From contig JALFSI010000016.1 in the NCBI GenBank assembly GCA_022779365.1, forward strand, positions 1-10,523: a stretch of DNA of 10,523 nucleotides, written 5' to 3'. The notes beneath the pieces are model-generated. The model was not told the origin of the DNA and made no database searches. It saw nothing but the letters and a program-made list of their open reading frames with translations. This stretch comes from CAG-170 sp022779365. GTDB lineage: Bacteria; Bacillota; Clostridia; Oscillospirales; Oscillospiraceae. This document shows positions 1 to 5,924 of the stretch, piece by piece (the stretch's first letter is position 1; each line of letters opens with the position of its first letter). The translations under genes and the position numbers were made by a program.

Positions 1-279
1 CTGTATGCGCTTATGCTGGACAGAGCCAGCATTTCAAAGGTTAACGGATTCATAGAGGCAGACGGCACGATCCGTCTCTACTTCACCGTAGAACAGGCAC
101 AGAAGAAACTGCATCGAAGTCGGCAGTGTGTTACACGCATATTCCGAGAATTGGAATATAGCGGATTGATCTGCCGAAAGAAACAGGGCCTTGGAAAGCC
201 AGCGCTGATCACGCTCAATTATCCGTCAAATGCAAAGCTGATCCGCCCGAAGGAGGCGGGCGAAAATCTGTCAGGATAA
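1..279 (+). CDS. RepA_N-type replication initiator, C-terminal part (5' end outside window)
   Basis: The frame is open from base 1 and stops with TAA at 277-279, giving 92 visible residues that begin LYALMLDRASISKVNG. The pattern resembles the winged-helix region of RepA_N plasmid/ICE replication initiators: a (L)LYxLLLDRMSLS-like helix, a turn with NGFIEADGTI, a recognition-helix region YFTVEQAQKKLHRSR, then GLICRKKQGLGKPALI, close to the family's G-L-I-x-R-K-x-Q-G-L-G-K-P signature. RepA_N proteins bind iterons at the origin of low-copy plasmids and of some integrative conjugative elements. An internal ATG at 13 exists, but conserved sequence continues upstream of it, so the true start is probably outside the window. 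The protein ends about 20 residues after the signature, so it is a short form or lacks the usual C-terminal domain. Lower GC than the downstream genes suggests acquired DNA. Family call by recall, fairly sure; short versus truncated is undecided. Confidence 0.75.
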   Translation: MYALMLDRASISKVNGFIEADGTIRLYFTVEQAQKKLHRSRQCVTRIFRELEYSGLICRKKQGLGKPALITLNYPSNAKLIRPKEAGENLSG

Positions 280-293
280 AGGTTGAAAATCGG

Positions 294-395
294 ATGTTTT
301 ATGCTCCACAAGAGACGCAAACGCTGAGGGGCATATCTTTACTCATCCGCGCCATAAAAACGCACCTGTGCGCCGTGAAGGGAGGAACAGAATGA
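294..395 (+). CDS. Possible 33-aa coupled ORF upstream of the 62-aa gene
   Basis: An ATG at 294 opens a 33-codon frame (MFYAPQETQTLRGISLLI..., ending KGGTE) whose TGA (393-395) overlaps the ATG of the next gene in an ATGA arrangement. The overlap, the position between two element genes on the same strand, and the placement of the next gene's GGAGG inside this frame suggest a small translated leader. The SD is weak: AAAGG lies about 11 bases before the ATG. The peptide is basic in its second half and contains one Cys. I do not recognise a function. It could be chance; conservation of the frame in related elements would decide. Confidence 0.35.
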   Translation: MFYAPQETQTLRGISLLIRAIKTHLCAVKGGTE

Positions 396-577
396 AGAAA
401 AAGAACTGCTATGATGTGAATGATGTTAACTCCGCTGAGATTCCAGAGTTTGTATATGAGTCTCTGGCAAGGAGTCTGCTGCCGGTGATTCAGAAGTATT
501 ATGAAGGCGATGAGGGCAAGCGGGCATTTGCCGAATGGAAAGAGAAAAAAGAAGCTGCGGCGAAAGATTCTACATAA
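392..577 (+). CDS. Small (61-62 aa) mobile-element accessory protein, function unknown
   Basis: The ATG at 392 is chosen over an in-frame GTG at 368 because GGAGG at 381-385 sits 6 bases upstream and nothing comparable precedes the GTG. The product starts MKKKNCYDVNDVNSAEIPEF, continues with a predicted amphipathic helix (VYESLARSLLPVIQKYYEGD) and ends in a charged Lys/Glu-rich helix. Acidic-plus-basic composition, no membrane segment and no signal peptide point to a small soluble, mostly helical protein. I recall similar small ORFs in clostridial integrative elements, often near site-specific recombinase genes, but no biochemical role. It lies 112 bp after the RepA_N stop, probably in the same transcript, and is followed 4 bp later by a hairpin terminator. 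A real gene with good confidence; no function claimed. Confidence 0.7.
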   Translation: MKKKNCYDVNDVNSAEIPEFVYESLARSLLPVIQKYYEGDEGKRAFAEWKEKKEAAAKDST

Positions 578-581
578 ACGA

Positions 582-620
582 ACCGGGAAGATTGCCATGT
601 TCGGCAGTCCTCCCGGTTTT
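582..620 (+). terminator. Rho-independent terminator after the 62-aa gene
   Basis: ACCGGGA (582-588) pairs with TCCCGGT (611-617). An inner stem (591-596 with 603-608, one G-T pair) continues it after one A-C mismatch, leaving a 6-nt loop. The right arm runs into TTTT. It begins 4 bases after the stop codon and would end the RepA_N / small-ORF transcript before the tRNA gene. Confidence 0.8.
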
Positions 621-650
621 GCGTTTACCAATCTTCAATTTCCTCGATAT

Positions 651-705
651 AAACAATAAATCCGAACCCATCTCCGATTGGATAAAGGTTCGGATTATAT
701 TGTTT
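651..705 (-). terminator. Long hairpin at the 3' end of tRNA-Ala, probable terminator
   Basis: AAACAATA...AATCCGAACC (651-668) is the inverted complement of GGTTCGGATT...TATTGTTT (687-705), with one extra base in the right arm and an 18-nt loop. On the minus strand it starts directly after the encoded CCA of the tRNA and ends in a U-rich arm, as expected for a tRNA terminator. Because it also marks the junction with element-like DNA, it could instead be, or overlap, an attachment-site structure. Confidence 0.6.
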
Positions 706-781
706 TGGTGGAGATAAGCGGGATCGAACCGCTGACCTCATGACTGCCAGTCATGCGCTCTCCCAGCTGAGCTATACCCCC
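706..781 (-). tRNA. tRNA-Ala (anticodon GGC)
   Basis: Read on the minus strand, the 76 nt fold into a full cloverleaf. The acceptor stem GGGGGUA pairs with UAUCUCC. The D-arm starts AGCUCAGCUGGGAGAGC, the anticodon stem CAUGA/UCAUG carries the loop CUGGCAG, and the T-arm holds GGUUCGAUCCC. Discriminator A and CCA are encoded in the DNA. The anticodon GGC reads GCC/GCU alanine codons, and the acceptor stem has the G3-U70 wobble pair, the classic identity element for alanyl-tRNA synthetase. The 3' end faces the mobile-element-like DNA at 1-705, the usual geometry for integration at a tRNA 3' end. Confidence 0.95.
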
Positions 782-794
782 ATCGGCGAGGGTT

Positions 795-823
795 ATTATA
801 TCAGGTCTGCGGCGCAAATGCAA
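795..823 (-). promoter_or_regulatory. Promoter of tRNA-Ala
   Basis: On the minus strand, TTGCAT (818-823) and a perfect TATAAT (795-800) are separated by exactly 17 bp. The expected start lies only a few bases before the mature tRNA 5' end at 781, so the 5' leader is very short. A 9-bp inverted repeat AAATGCAAG/CTTGCATTT (816-824, 831-839) overlaps the -35 box. Confidence 0.8.
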
Positions 824-861
824 GCATTTTCTTGCATTTCCCGAAAAAATTCCACAAATGC

Positions 862-899
862 ACCCGCTCTGCCGGGGGCTGTGCCCCGGCGGAACGGGT
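862..899 (-). terminator. GC-rich hairpin downstream of the LTA-synthase-like gene
   Basis: ACCCGCTCTGCCGGGG (862-877) pairs with CCCCGGCGGAACGGGT (884-899) over 16 positions with one mismatch and one G-T pair, around a 6-nt loop. It lies 43 bases past the stop of the minus-strand gene ending at 942 and could terminate it, though the following U-tract is offset by several bases. The core GGGG-GCTGTG-CCCC also looks like a dispersed palindromic repeat, so a repeat origin is an alternative. Confidence 0.45.
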
Positions 900-941
900 T
901 TTGGTGGTCAAAACGGTTGGCGCGGGTGCGCTCTGAGCGCT

Positions 942-3503
942 TCAGCGCTTGAATATCAGGTGGAAATTATAGATCATACTCATCACATAATAGCGCGGCA
1001 TGACCTGATCCGCCGAACGGAACACCGAATCCAGCTCGCCGTCGAGCCTTGCGATGGAGTTTTCAAAGCACCAGACGAGCGCCGCCGTCTCGGATGCGCT
1101 CAGTGCCGGGTAGCGCGCCTGCCAGTCGCGTACGGTCTGCTCCTCAACGCTCACGTCAATGCCCAGCATCGCCGCATAGCGCCGCAGCGTGACCGCCGCG
1201 TCCTTGCGCAGAAGCGGCGTGAAGGCGTCCATCAGCCAAATGCGGTCGCTGATGAGCCCATGATCCTGTGCCCAGCGGACAGCGTCCTGATACTCGCCGG
1301 TCATGGTGCGGGTGCTGCTGCCCACGAAGAACAGCGGCGCGCCGGACACGTCCGGGCGGTCCTGAATGCGGTAGAGCGTTTCAAGCAGCTCGGCATACGG
1401 GCAATCGATGTCAAAGCCGAACACTGTGTCCGAAAATGCGTCCATATAGCCGTTCTGACAGTAATAGTCCAGCATTCCAAGCGAAAACGTTTCTGGAATG
1501 TCGGTATACGGGTATTCCTGAAGCGTATTGTCCGCGTTGCGCACGCCGAGGATGGCGTGGGCGTAGTAGTCGTTGTCCAAAATCTGCTTGGACACCTGCA
1601 TGGCGCGGGCGATCTGGGCGGAGATCTCTTCGACGCGGGCGCTCACATCGTCCGTGCCGCCGTCGGTGCGTTTGAGCGTGCCGGTGGAGGCGTCGAAGGC
1701 AAAATCGGGCGTGATGAAGCTCTGATCGGACAGGACGGCGTAGTCATTCGCCTCCGGCGAGAGAATATCCCGCCCCGCGAGCAGGCGCGAGTCATACGGC
1801 AGACCAAAGAGATTCAGGAGCGTGGGCAGGATGTCCACGGTGCTGCAATAGGTATCGACCTCGACGTGCAGCCCCGGCACATAGCAGAGGAAGCTGTTGC
1901 GGTATTTTTCGAAGGTCGTATCCACGCTGTGCCCGGCAAGCTCGTTATACTGCTGCTCGTTGAGTCCATACGGATAGTGGTCGTTCGTGAGGACGATGAC
2001 GGTCTTATCCGCGACGCCCGCGTCCTCCAGCGCTTGCAGCAGGAACTCCAGACCGCGCTCGAGCTCCTGATTGCAGGCGATGTACGCCTTGACGGGGTCG
2101 GAATACGGCAGACCGTCGGTGACGGCGCGGTTTTTGGCGCTCATGGGATTGTCCCAGTTATACTGATAGTGCCCGCTGAACGTCATATAATACGCGCAGA
2201 AGGGCGTCTCCGCCTGCACATAGTCCGCGACGGACTGCTGCATCATCTCGAGATCCGACGAGGGCCAGCTCAGCGCGATGTCCAGCCCGTCGGTGGCGGA
2301 TTTGAAGGTGTAGCCGATGTTGGGGTGCGTGACATTGCGGGAGTAATATTCGCCGGTATAGTTGTGGTAGGCATAGGTCAGCGCGCCGCGCTCTTTCATT
2401 TCGTTTCCGAGGCAGAACGGCAGATAATTTTTCTGCGAGGCGTAGAAGCTGGCGGTGGACTTGCTGCGCGTGAGGTCGGGGAACAGCCCCGTCGCCATGG
2501 TATATTCGCCGTTGGTGGTGTTGCTGCCGAACGAGCCGTAATAGTTGTTAAAGATGAAGCCGTTCGTGGCGAGCTTATAGAGCGCGGGCGTGCGCTGCTC
2601 GTCGATCAGCAGGTCGGAAAACGACTCGGCGCAGATCGTGATGAGGTTATAGTCCTTGAGAAGCCCGGTGTACTCGTTTTTGGACGTCGGCACGGCGGCG
2701 GCAAAATATTCATCCAGCTTCCGCAGCGCGTCATCCCCGGTCTCCTGCGCGAGCTTGTCAAAGTCGATGTCGTAGATATTATACTCTGCCGGGTCGTACT
2801 GTCCGTCCGCCGCGCCCTCCTGTGCAAGCAGCTCCGTCTCCCCCGCCGGCTGCGCGCCGAGGAGCAGGAACTTGCACTCCTGCCGCGTAGTGGAGAGCAG
2901 ACCGATATTTTTGATGCTGATCTCCGTCGCCGTGCCGGCGTCGGTGTAGAGCTTGTACGCCGAGAACATCCCGGCGGCGCTGACGCGCATGATGCCCACC
3001 GCGCCGAAATGCAGCGCCAGCATCAAGACCGCCGCGCAGACGGGAAACCTCCACGCCCGGCGCTGTAAGCGCAGCCAGCCGCGGCACACCGCCACGATCA
3101 TCGCCGGCAGCGGCAGCAGCAGCACCAGCACAGGCACGATCGCCTGCCAGATGCCGTAGAGCATCTGCTGATGGAAATTGGCGATGGCGGTCGTGCCGAA
3201 CGAGACCTGCCAGACGGACATAAATTCGCCGAAAATCGAATTATAGACGAACTGGATCTCAAAATACAGCACGAAAATACCCGTCAGCGCGCACAAAACG
3301 ATGCCGCCCGCCCGTTTGGGCAGCAGCGACACGAGCGCGAACAGGGCAAAGCCCGCTGCCAGCGCAAACAGCAGCGGGTAGACGATGCGCGCCGACACGC
3401 CGCGGTACACGAACAGGTGCAGTGCCAGCTCCAGATACACCGGCAGCAGCAGGCACGCGGCAAGCGACGGCAGGATGGACTTGTCAAAACGCAGTTGCTT
3501 CAT
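942..3503 (-). CDS. LTA synthase / phosphoglycerol transferase family membrane enzyme with C-terminal SLH-like repeats
   Basis: The 853-aa protein has about five hydrophobic segments in residues 12-173, then an extracytoplasmic alkaline-phosphatase-superfamily domain (about 280-600). Family residues are visible: E293 in ITICAESF (metal), T329 in GSNTTNGEYT aligned with the LtaS catalytic Thr, H445 in TFSGHYQY, and D508-H509 in VLTNDHYPYG. LtaS enzymes transfer glycerol phosphate from phosphatidylglycerol to a glycolipid or polymer outside the membrane, so a related transfer to a wall polymer or glycan is expected; substrate unknown. Residues about 664-850 look like three degenerate S-layer-homology repeats, not part of standard LtaS, which is about 650 aa. 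The ATG at 3503 is preceded only by a weak SD (GAGGG, 11 nt away). The gene appears monocistronic and divergent from hydA. Confidence 0.88.
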   Translation of the reverse strand: MKQLRFDKSILPSLAACLLLPVYLELALHLFVYRGVSARIVYPLLFALAAGFALFALVSLLPKRAGGIVLCALTGIFVLYFEIQFVYNSIFGEFMSVWQVSFGTTAIANFHQQMLYGIWQAIVPVLVLLLPLPAMIVAVCRGWLRLQRRAWRFPVCAAVLMLALHFGAVGIMRVSAAGMFSAYKLYTDAGTATEISIKNIGLLSTTRQECKFLLLGAQPAGETELLAQEGAADGQYDPAEYNIYDIDFDKLAQETGDDALRKLDEYFAAAVPTSKNEYTGLLKDYNLITICAESFSDLLIDEQRTPALYKLATNGFIFNNYYGSFGSNTTNGEYTMATGLFPDLTRSKSTASFYASQKNYLPFCLGNEMKERGALTYAYHNYTGEYYSRNVTHPNIGYTFKSATDGLDIALSWPSSDLEMMQQSVADYVQAETPFCAYYMTFSGHYQYNWDNPMSAKNRAVTDGLPYSDPVKAYIACNQELERGLEFLLQALEDAGVADKTVIVLTNDHYPYGLNEQQYNELAGHSVDTTFEKYRNSFLCYVPGLHVEVDTYCSTVDILPTLLNLFGLPYDSRLLAGRDILSPEANDYAVLSDQSFITPDFAFDASTGTLKRTDGGTDDVSARVEEISAQIARAMQVSKQILDNDYYAHAILGVRNADNTLQEYPYTDIPETFSLGMLDYYCQNGYMDAFSDTVFGFDIDCPYAELLETLYRIQDRPDVSGAPLFFVGSSTRTMTGEYQDAVRWAQDHGLISDRIWLMDAFTPLLRKDAAVTLRRYAAMLGIDVSVEEQTVRDWQARYPALSASETAALVWCFENSIARLDGELDSVFRSADQVMPRYYVMSMIYNFHLIFKR
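945..1514 (-). other. Three degenerate SLH repeats encoded in the LTA-synthase-like gene
   Basis: Repeat 1 (residues 664-712) reads YPYTDIPETFSLGMLDYY, then NGYMDAFSDTVFGFD and YAELLETLYRI, matching the SLH plan F-x-D-x-x-x-x-x-W-A-x-x-A-I-x-x-L-x-x-x-G-(I/Y)-x-x-G...F-x-P-x-x-x-x-x-R-A-E-x-x-x-x-L-x-R. Repeat 2 (about 729-780) has EYQDAVRWAQDHGLI and LLRKDAAVTLRRYAAMLG. Repeat 3 (about 790-850) has LSASETAALVWCFENSIA and MPRYYVMSMIY. Three repeats is the usual number. The TRAE motif that contacts pyruvylated wall polysaccharide is poorly kept (YAEL, RKDA, PRYY), so binding may be altered. Assignment is by pattern only. Confidence 0.65.
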
Positions 3504-3530
3504 AGCTCTATGATCCCTCGATTCGTGCGT

Positions 3531-3559
3531 ATTTTACACGAATTTTACACACTTTGCAA
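3531..3559 (-). promoter_or_regulatory. Promoter of the LTA-synthase-like gene, with 11-bp-spaced direct repeats
   Basis: On the minus strand TTGCAA (3554-3559) and TAAAAT (3531-3536) are 17 bp apart, leaving a leader of roughly 20 nt. The nonamer GTGTAAAAT occurs twice with an 11-bp period (3531-3539 and 3542-3550), covering the -10 and the spacer. This could be an operator or simply a duplicated -10. Confidence 0.65.
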
Positions 3560-3597
3560 CACGGTCGCCGTTTTTTTCCGGCGCGGACGTGAAGAAA

Positions 3598-3626
3598 TTT
3601 ACAAATTCCCCGCCGCGTGCTATACT
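3598..3626 (+). promoter_or_regulatory. Promoter of the hydantoinase operon
   Basis: TTTACA (3598-3603) and TATACT (3621-3626) are separated by 17 bp and lie about 48 bp before the start codon at 3674. A short inverted repeat CGCCG/CGGCG (3566-3570, 3579-3583) around a T-run sits between this promoter and the divergent one. Confidence 0.75.
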
Positions 3627-3673
3627 GGATGCAAAGACACACGCAAAATTGATATAGAATGGAGCGTATTACT

Positions 3674-5047
3674 ATGAAGCGACTGTTCAAGGGCGGCACG
3701 ATCGTGGGCGCGGGCGCGTCGCAGCAGGCGGATCTTCTCGTCTGCAACGACAAGATCGTGCTCATCGGCAAGGACCTTGCGTCCAGCGACGCGGAGGTCG
3801 TGGACGTGCGCGGTAAGCTGCTCTTCCCCGGCTTTATCGACGCGCACACCCATTTTGATCTGGACGTCTGCAATACCACCACGGCGGACGATTTTGAAAA
3901 AGGCTCTGCCGCGGCGGTCTGCGGCGGCACGACGATGGTCATCGACTTTGCCTGCCCGAACAAGGGCGAAACGCTCGGCTACGGGCTGTCGCTCTGGCAC
4001 AAGAAATCGGGTGGCAGAACGAGCTGTGACTACGGCTTCCACATGACCATCGACGACTGGAACGAGGGCATCCGCGCGGAAATCCCGCAGATGTTTGAGG
4101 CGGGCATTTCGTCCTTTAAGATGTACATGACCTATCCCGCGATGATGATCGGCGATCAGGACCTGTTCTCGGCGCTGCTGGAGCTGAAAAAATACGGCGG
4201 CATCGCGGGCGTACACTGCGAAAACGCGGGCGTGATCGACGCGCTCATCGCGCAGCATAAGGCGGACGGCAGGCTCGCGCCCGCCTCGCACCCCGAATGC
4301 CGCCCGAACCCGCTGGAGGCGGAGGCGGTGGCGCATCTGCTGCGTATCGCCGAGGTCGCGGACGTGCCGGTGGTGATCGTGCATCTGAGCACGCGCGAGG
4401 CGCTGCACGAGGTGTTTGCCGCGCGCGAGCGCGGGCAGAGGGTGTATGTGGAGACGTGCCCGCACTATCTGATCCTGGACGACAGCCGCTACCGGCAGGA
4501 CGAGTTTGACGCCGCGGCGGGCTATATCTGCGCGCCGCCGCTGCGCACGAAGCCTGACCAGGACGCGCTGTGGAAAGCGCTGGCAAACGGCACGGTGCAG
4601 ACCGTGTCCACCGACCATTGCAGCTTCACCCGCGAGCAGAAGCGCGCGGGGCGGGACGATTTTACGAAGATCCCCGGCGGGCTGCCGGGCGTGGAGAGCC
4701 GCGGGCTGCTGCTGTATACCTACGGCGTGGCGGCGGGGCGCATCACGAAGGAGCAGATGTGCGCGCTGCTGGCGGAAAATCCCGCGCGGCTGTACGGCGC
4801 GTATCCGCGCAAGGGCGTGCTGGCGGTGGGCAGCGACGCCGACATCGTCGTGCTCGACCCGAACGCCGAGGGCGTATTCTCGGCGGCGCAGGAGCATTCG
4901 GCGGCGGGCTATACGCCCTATGAGGGCATGGCGCGACGGGGCGCGATCGAGCGGGTGTATCTGCGCGGGCAGCTCGTCGTGAAGGACGGGGAATTGGTCG
5001 CGAAAAACGCCGGGCAGTACATCGCACGCGGCGTTGGCGCGCTGTAA
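3674..5047 (+). CDS. hydA: Dihydropyrimidinase / D-hydantoinase (cyclic amidohydrolase)
   Basis: This 457-aa protein has the amidohydrolase fold's complete metal site: H58 and H60 in DAHTHFD, carbamylatable K149 in SSFKMYMTY, H181 in GVHCEN, H237 in IVHLST and D314 in STDHCSF. Y154 sits where family members place the substrate-contacting Tyr. N- and C-terminal beta segments (MKRLFKGGTIV; GSDADIVVLDP) form the usual side domain. The family hydrolyses the ring of dihydrouracil, dihydrothymine or 5-substituted hydantoins to N-carbamoyl amino acids in the cytoplasm, with two divalent metals. The length is normal. The ATG at 3674 is preferred over an in-frame ATG at 3659 because GGAG (3661-3664) precedes it by 9 bases. 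No carbamoylase, dihydropyrimidine dehydrogenase, racemase or permease is adjacent, so the substrate cannot be fixed from context; allantoinase or phenylhydantoinase are alternatives. Confidence 0.92.
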   Translation: MKRLFKGGTIVGAGASQQADLLVCNDKIVLIGKDLASSDAEVVDVRGKLLFPGFIDAHTHFDLDVCNTTTADDFEKGSAAAVCGGTTMVIDFACPNKGETLGYGLSLWHKKSGGRTSCDYGFHMTIDDWNEGIRAEIPQMFEAGISSFKMYMTYPAMMIGDQDLFSALLELKKYGGIAGVHCENAGVIDALIAQHKADGRLAPASHPECRPNPLEAEAVAHLLRIAEVADVPVVIVHLSTREALHEVFAARERGQRVYVETCPHYLILDDSRYRQDEFDAAAGYICAPPLRTKPDQDALWKALANGTVQTVSTDHCSFTREQKRAGRDDFTKIPGGLPGVESRGLLLYTYGVAAGRITKEQMCALLAENPARLYGAYPRKGVLAVGSDADIVVLDPNAEGVFSAAQEHSAAGYTPYEGMARRGAIERVYLRGQLVVKDGELVAKNAGQYIARGVGAL

Positions 5048-5059
5048 GGAGGGCTGCAC

Positions 5060-5320
5060 ATGGACTATCGTGAGCTTCCCCCGGAGCTGCGCCCGCTGTC
5101 GGCGTGGGCATATTTCGGGTATGAGCTTCTGTATGCCGTGCCGCTGGTCGGCTGGATCTTCCTCATCTGCCACGCCATCGGCGCGCGGAACGTGAATAAG
5201 CGCAGCTTTGCACGCAGCTTTTTCTGCGTGTACGTCATCGTTGCGGTGCTGGCGCTGATTTTGGCACTCAGCGGCGCGGGCGCGGCGCTGTTTGCGCCCC
5301 GCGGCGGGGGATATATGTGA
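5060..5320 (+). CDS. Small two-helix membrane protein, function unknown
   Basis: The start at 5060 has a strong GGAGGG (5048-5053) 6 bases upstream, and the gene lies 12 bp after the hydantoinase stop, so the two are surely cotranscribed. The 86-aa product opens with a soluble segment MDYRELPPELRPLSAWAYFG, followed by a hydrophobic stretch (about residues 20-41), a basic loop (ARNVNKRSFARS) and a second hydrophobic stretch (about 53-79). This gives two transmembrane helices; the positive loop would place both termini outside if the positive-inside rule holds. Proteins with a PPELRP-SAW-YFGY opening are familiar as uncharacterised small membrane proteins in Clostridia. Cotranscription hints at an envelope or transport accessory for the hydantoinase pathway, but chance operon membership is just as likely. 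Confidence 0.75.
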   Translation: MDYRELPPELRPLSAWAYFGYELLYAVPLVGWIFLICHAIGARNVNKRSFARSFFCVYVIVAVLALILALSGAGAALFAPRGGGYM

Positions 5321-5327
5321 TACGCAG

Positions 5328-5356
5328 ACAGGAGGGGTTTACCCCTCCTGTTTGGC
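5328..5356 (+). terminator. Terminator of the hydA operon
   Basis: ACAGGAGGGGT (5328-5338) and ACCCCTCCTGT (5341-5351) are perfect inverted repeats with a two-base centre, beginning 8 bases after the stop codon at 5320. The T-tract is short (TTT then GGCGTTT), so termination may be partial or work in both directions. Confidence 0.75.
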
Positions 5357-5359
5357 GTT

Positions 5360-5600
5360 TCATGAATGATGAATGACGAAAAATGAGGAATGAATAATTT
5401 TGCGTAGGGGCGGGGCTTGCCCTGCCCGGCAGAATGCAATCACGAATTGGAATGCACCCATGCGGAACGGGACGCGCCAAAGCCTCCCCTTGGTGACCAA
5501 GGTAGCGAAGCGGCGGCGTGGTGCCCCATGACAGCCCGGTGGGCTGTCAGACCCACGCCGTGACCGAGCCGCAGCGAGACGGTGGCACGGCGTAGCCGTG
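5360..5600. repeat. Intergenic palindromic repeats, first block
   Basis: This stretch has no credible gene. It starts with an AT-rich patch of near-tandem ATGAATGA units (5362-5395), then a GC palindrome GGGCGGGGC-TT-GCCCTGCCC (5408-5427, one G-T pair). After that, GCCTCCCCTTGGTGACCAAGG (about 5482-5502) matches half of the palindrome at 9221-9245. A nested hairpin follows: outer arms CGGCGTGG/CCACGCCG (5514-5521, 5553-5560), inner arms TGACAGCCC/GGGCTGTCA (5529-5537, 5541-5549). CACGGC-GTA-GCCGTG (5586-5600) closes the block. These look like dispersed REP-like units of high-GC Clostridia. Confidence 0.65.
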
Positions 5601-5669
5601 ACAGAAGGGATGAGAAGTTGTACGTTTTGCCGCACCGCGGGGTGGCGCTCTGCAAACCTGCAACGTTCT

Positions 5670-5873
5670 GATCTCATCAGTCGCCTTCGGCGACAGCTTC
5701 CCTTGATCACCAAGGGAAGCCTTGGACGTTTGCAAACCCGCCGGTGCGCTGTGCGCCCTTGCCTCCCCCTTTGGGGGAAGTGTCCGAGCGCAGCGAAGGA
5801 CGGAGAGGGTAAACAAGGAAGACCCTCTCAGTCGCCTGCGGCGACAGCTCTCCCAGAGGGAGAGCCAAGAAGG
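5670..5873 (-). repeat. Composite palindromic repeat, copy A
   Basis: About 200 bp made of several hairpins: GTCGCC-TTC-GGCGAC (5680-5694), GCTTCCCTTG/CAAGGGAAGC (5696-5705, 5711-5720), a TTTGCAAACCCGCCGGTGCG segment, CTCCCCC-TTT-GGGGGAG-like arms, GTCGCC-TGC-GGCGAC (5831-5845), and CTCTCCC-AGA-GGGAGAG near 5848-5864. Its reverse complement matches copy B (8886-9122) module by module and in the same order. It sits between two convergent operons (hydA and rpsF-ssb-rpsR). Short frames can be read through it, but they follow the repeat in both places and have no SD, so they are not called as genes. Confidence 0.75.
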
Positions 5874-5878
5874 GGTGC

Positions 5879-5913
5879 AAAAGCTCCCGGTTTCCGTTTG
5901 GAAACCGGGAGCT
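5879..5913 (-). terminator. Terminator of the rpsF-ssb-rpsR operon
   Basis: A perfect 14-bp stem, AGCTCCCGGTTTCC (5882-5895) with GGAAACCGGGAGCT (5900-5913), has a 4-nt loop. On the minus strand it is followed by TTTT (5882-5879). It begins 11 bases after the rpsR stop and is a textbook intrinsic terminator. Confidence 0.9.
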
Positions 5914-5924
5914 TGCTTGCTTTT

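Noticed and set aside
299..631. A 110-codon minus-strand frame opposite the 62-aa gene
   Set aside because: It runs across the terminator and opposite a gene with a good SD, and has no SD or recognisable motif of its own.
858..3068. A 736-codon plus-strand frame opposite the LTA-synthase-like gene
   Set aside because: Antisense shadow: rich in Arg/Ala/Val/His with no recognisable domain or SD, while the minus strand encodes a clear enzyme with its motifs and promoter.
3620..5173. A 517-codon minus-strand frame across hydA
   Set aside because: Antisense shadow of a high-GC gene; Arg/His-rich with no domain, whereas the plus frame has every catalytic residue of a hydantoinase.
5360..5881. A CRISPR array, suggested by the many short repeats
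   Set aside because: The repeats are palindromes of differing sequence without constant repeat/spacer periodicity, and no cas gene is near.
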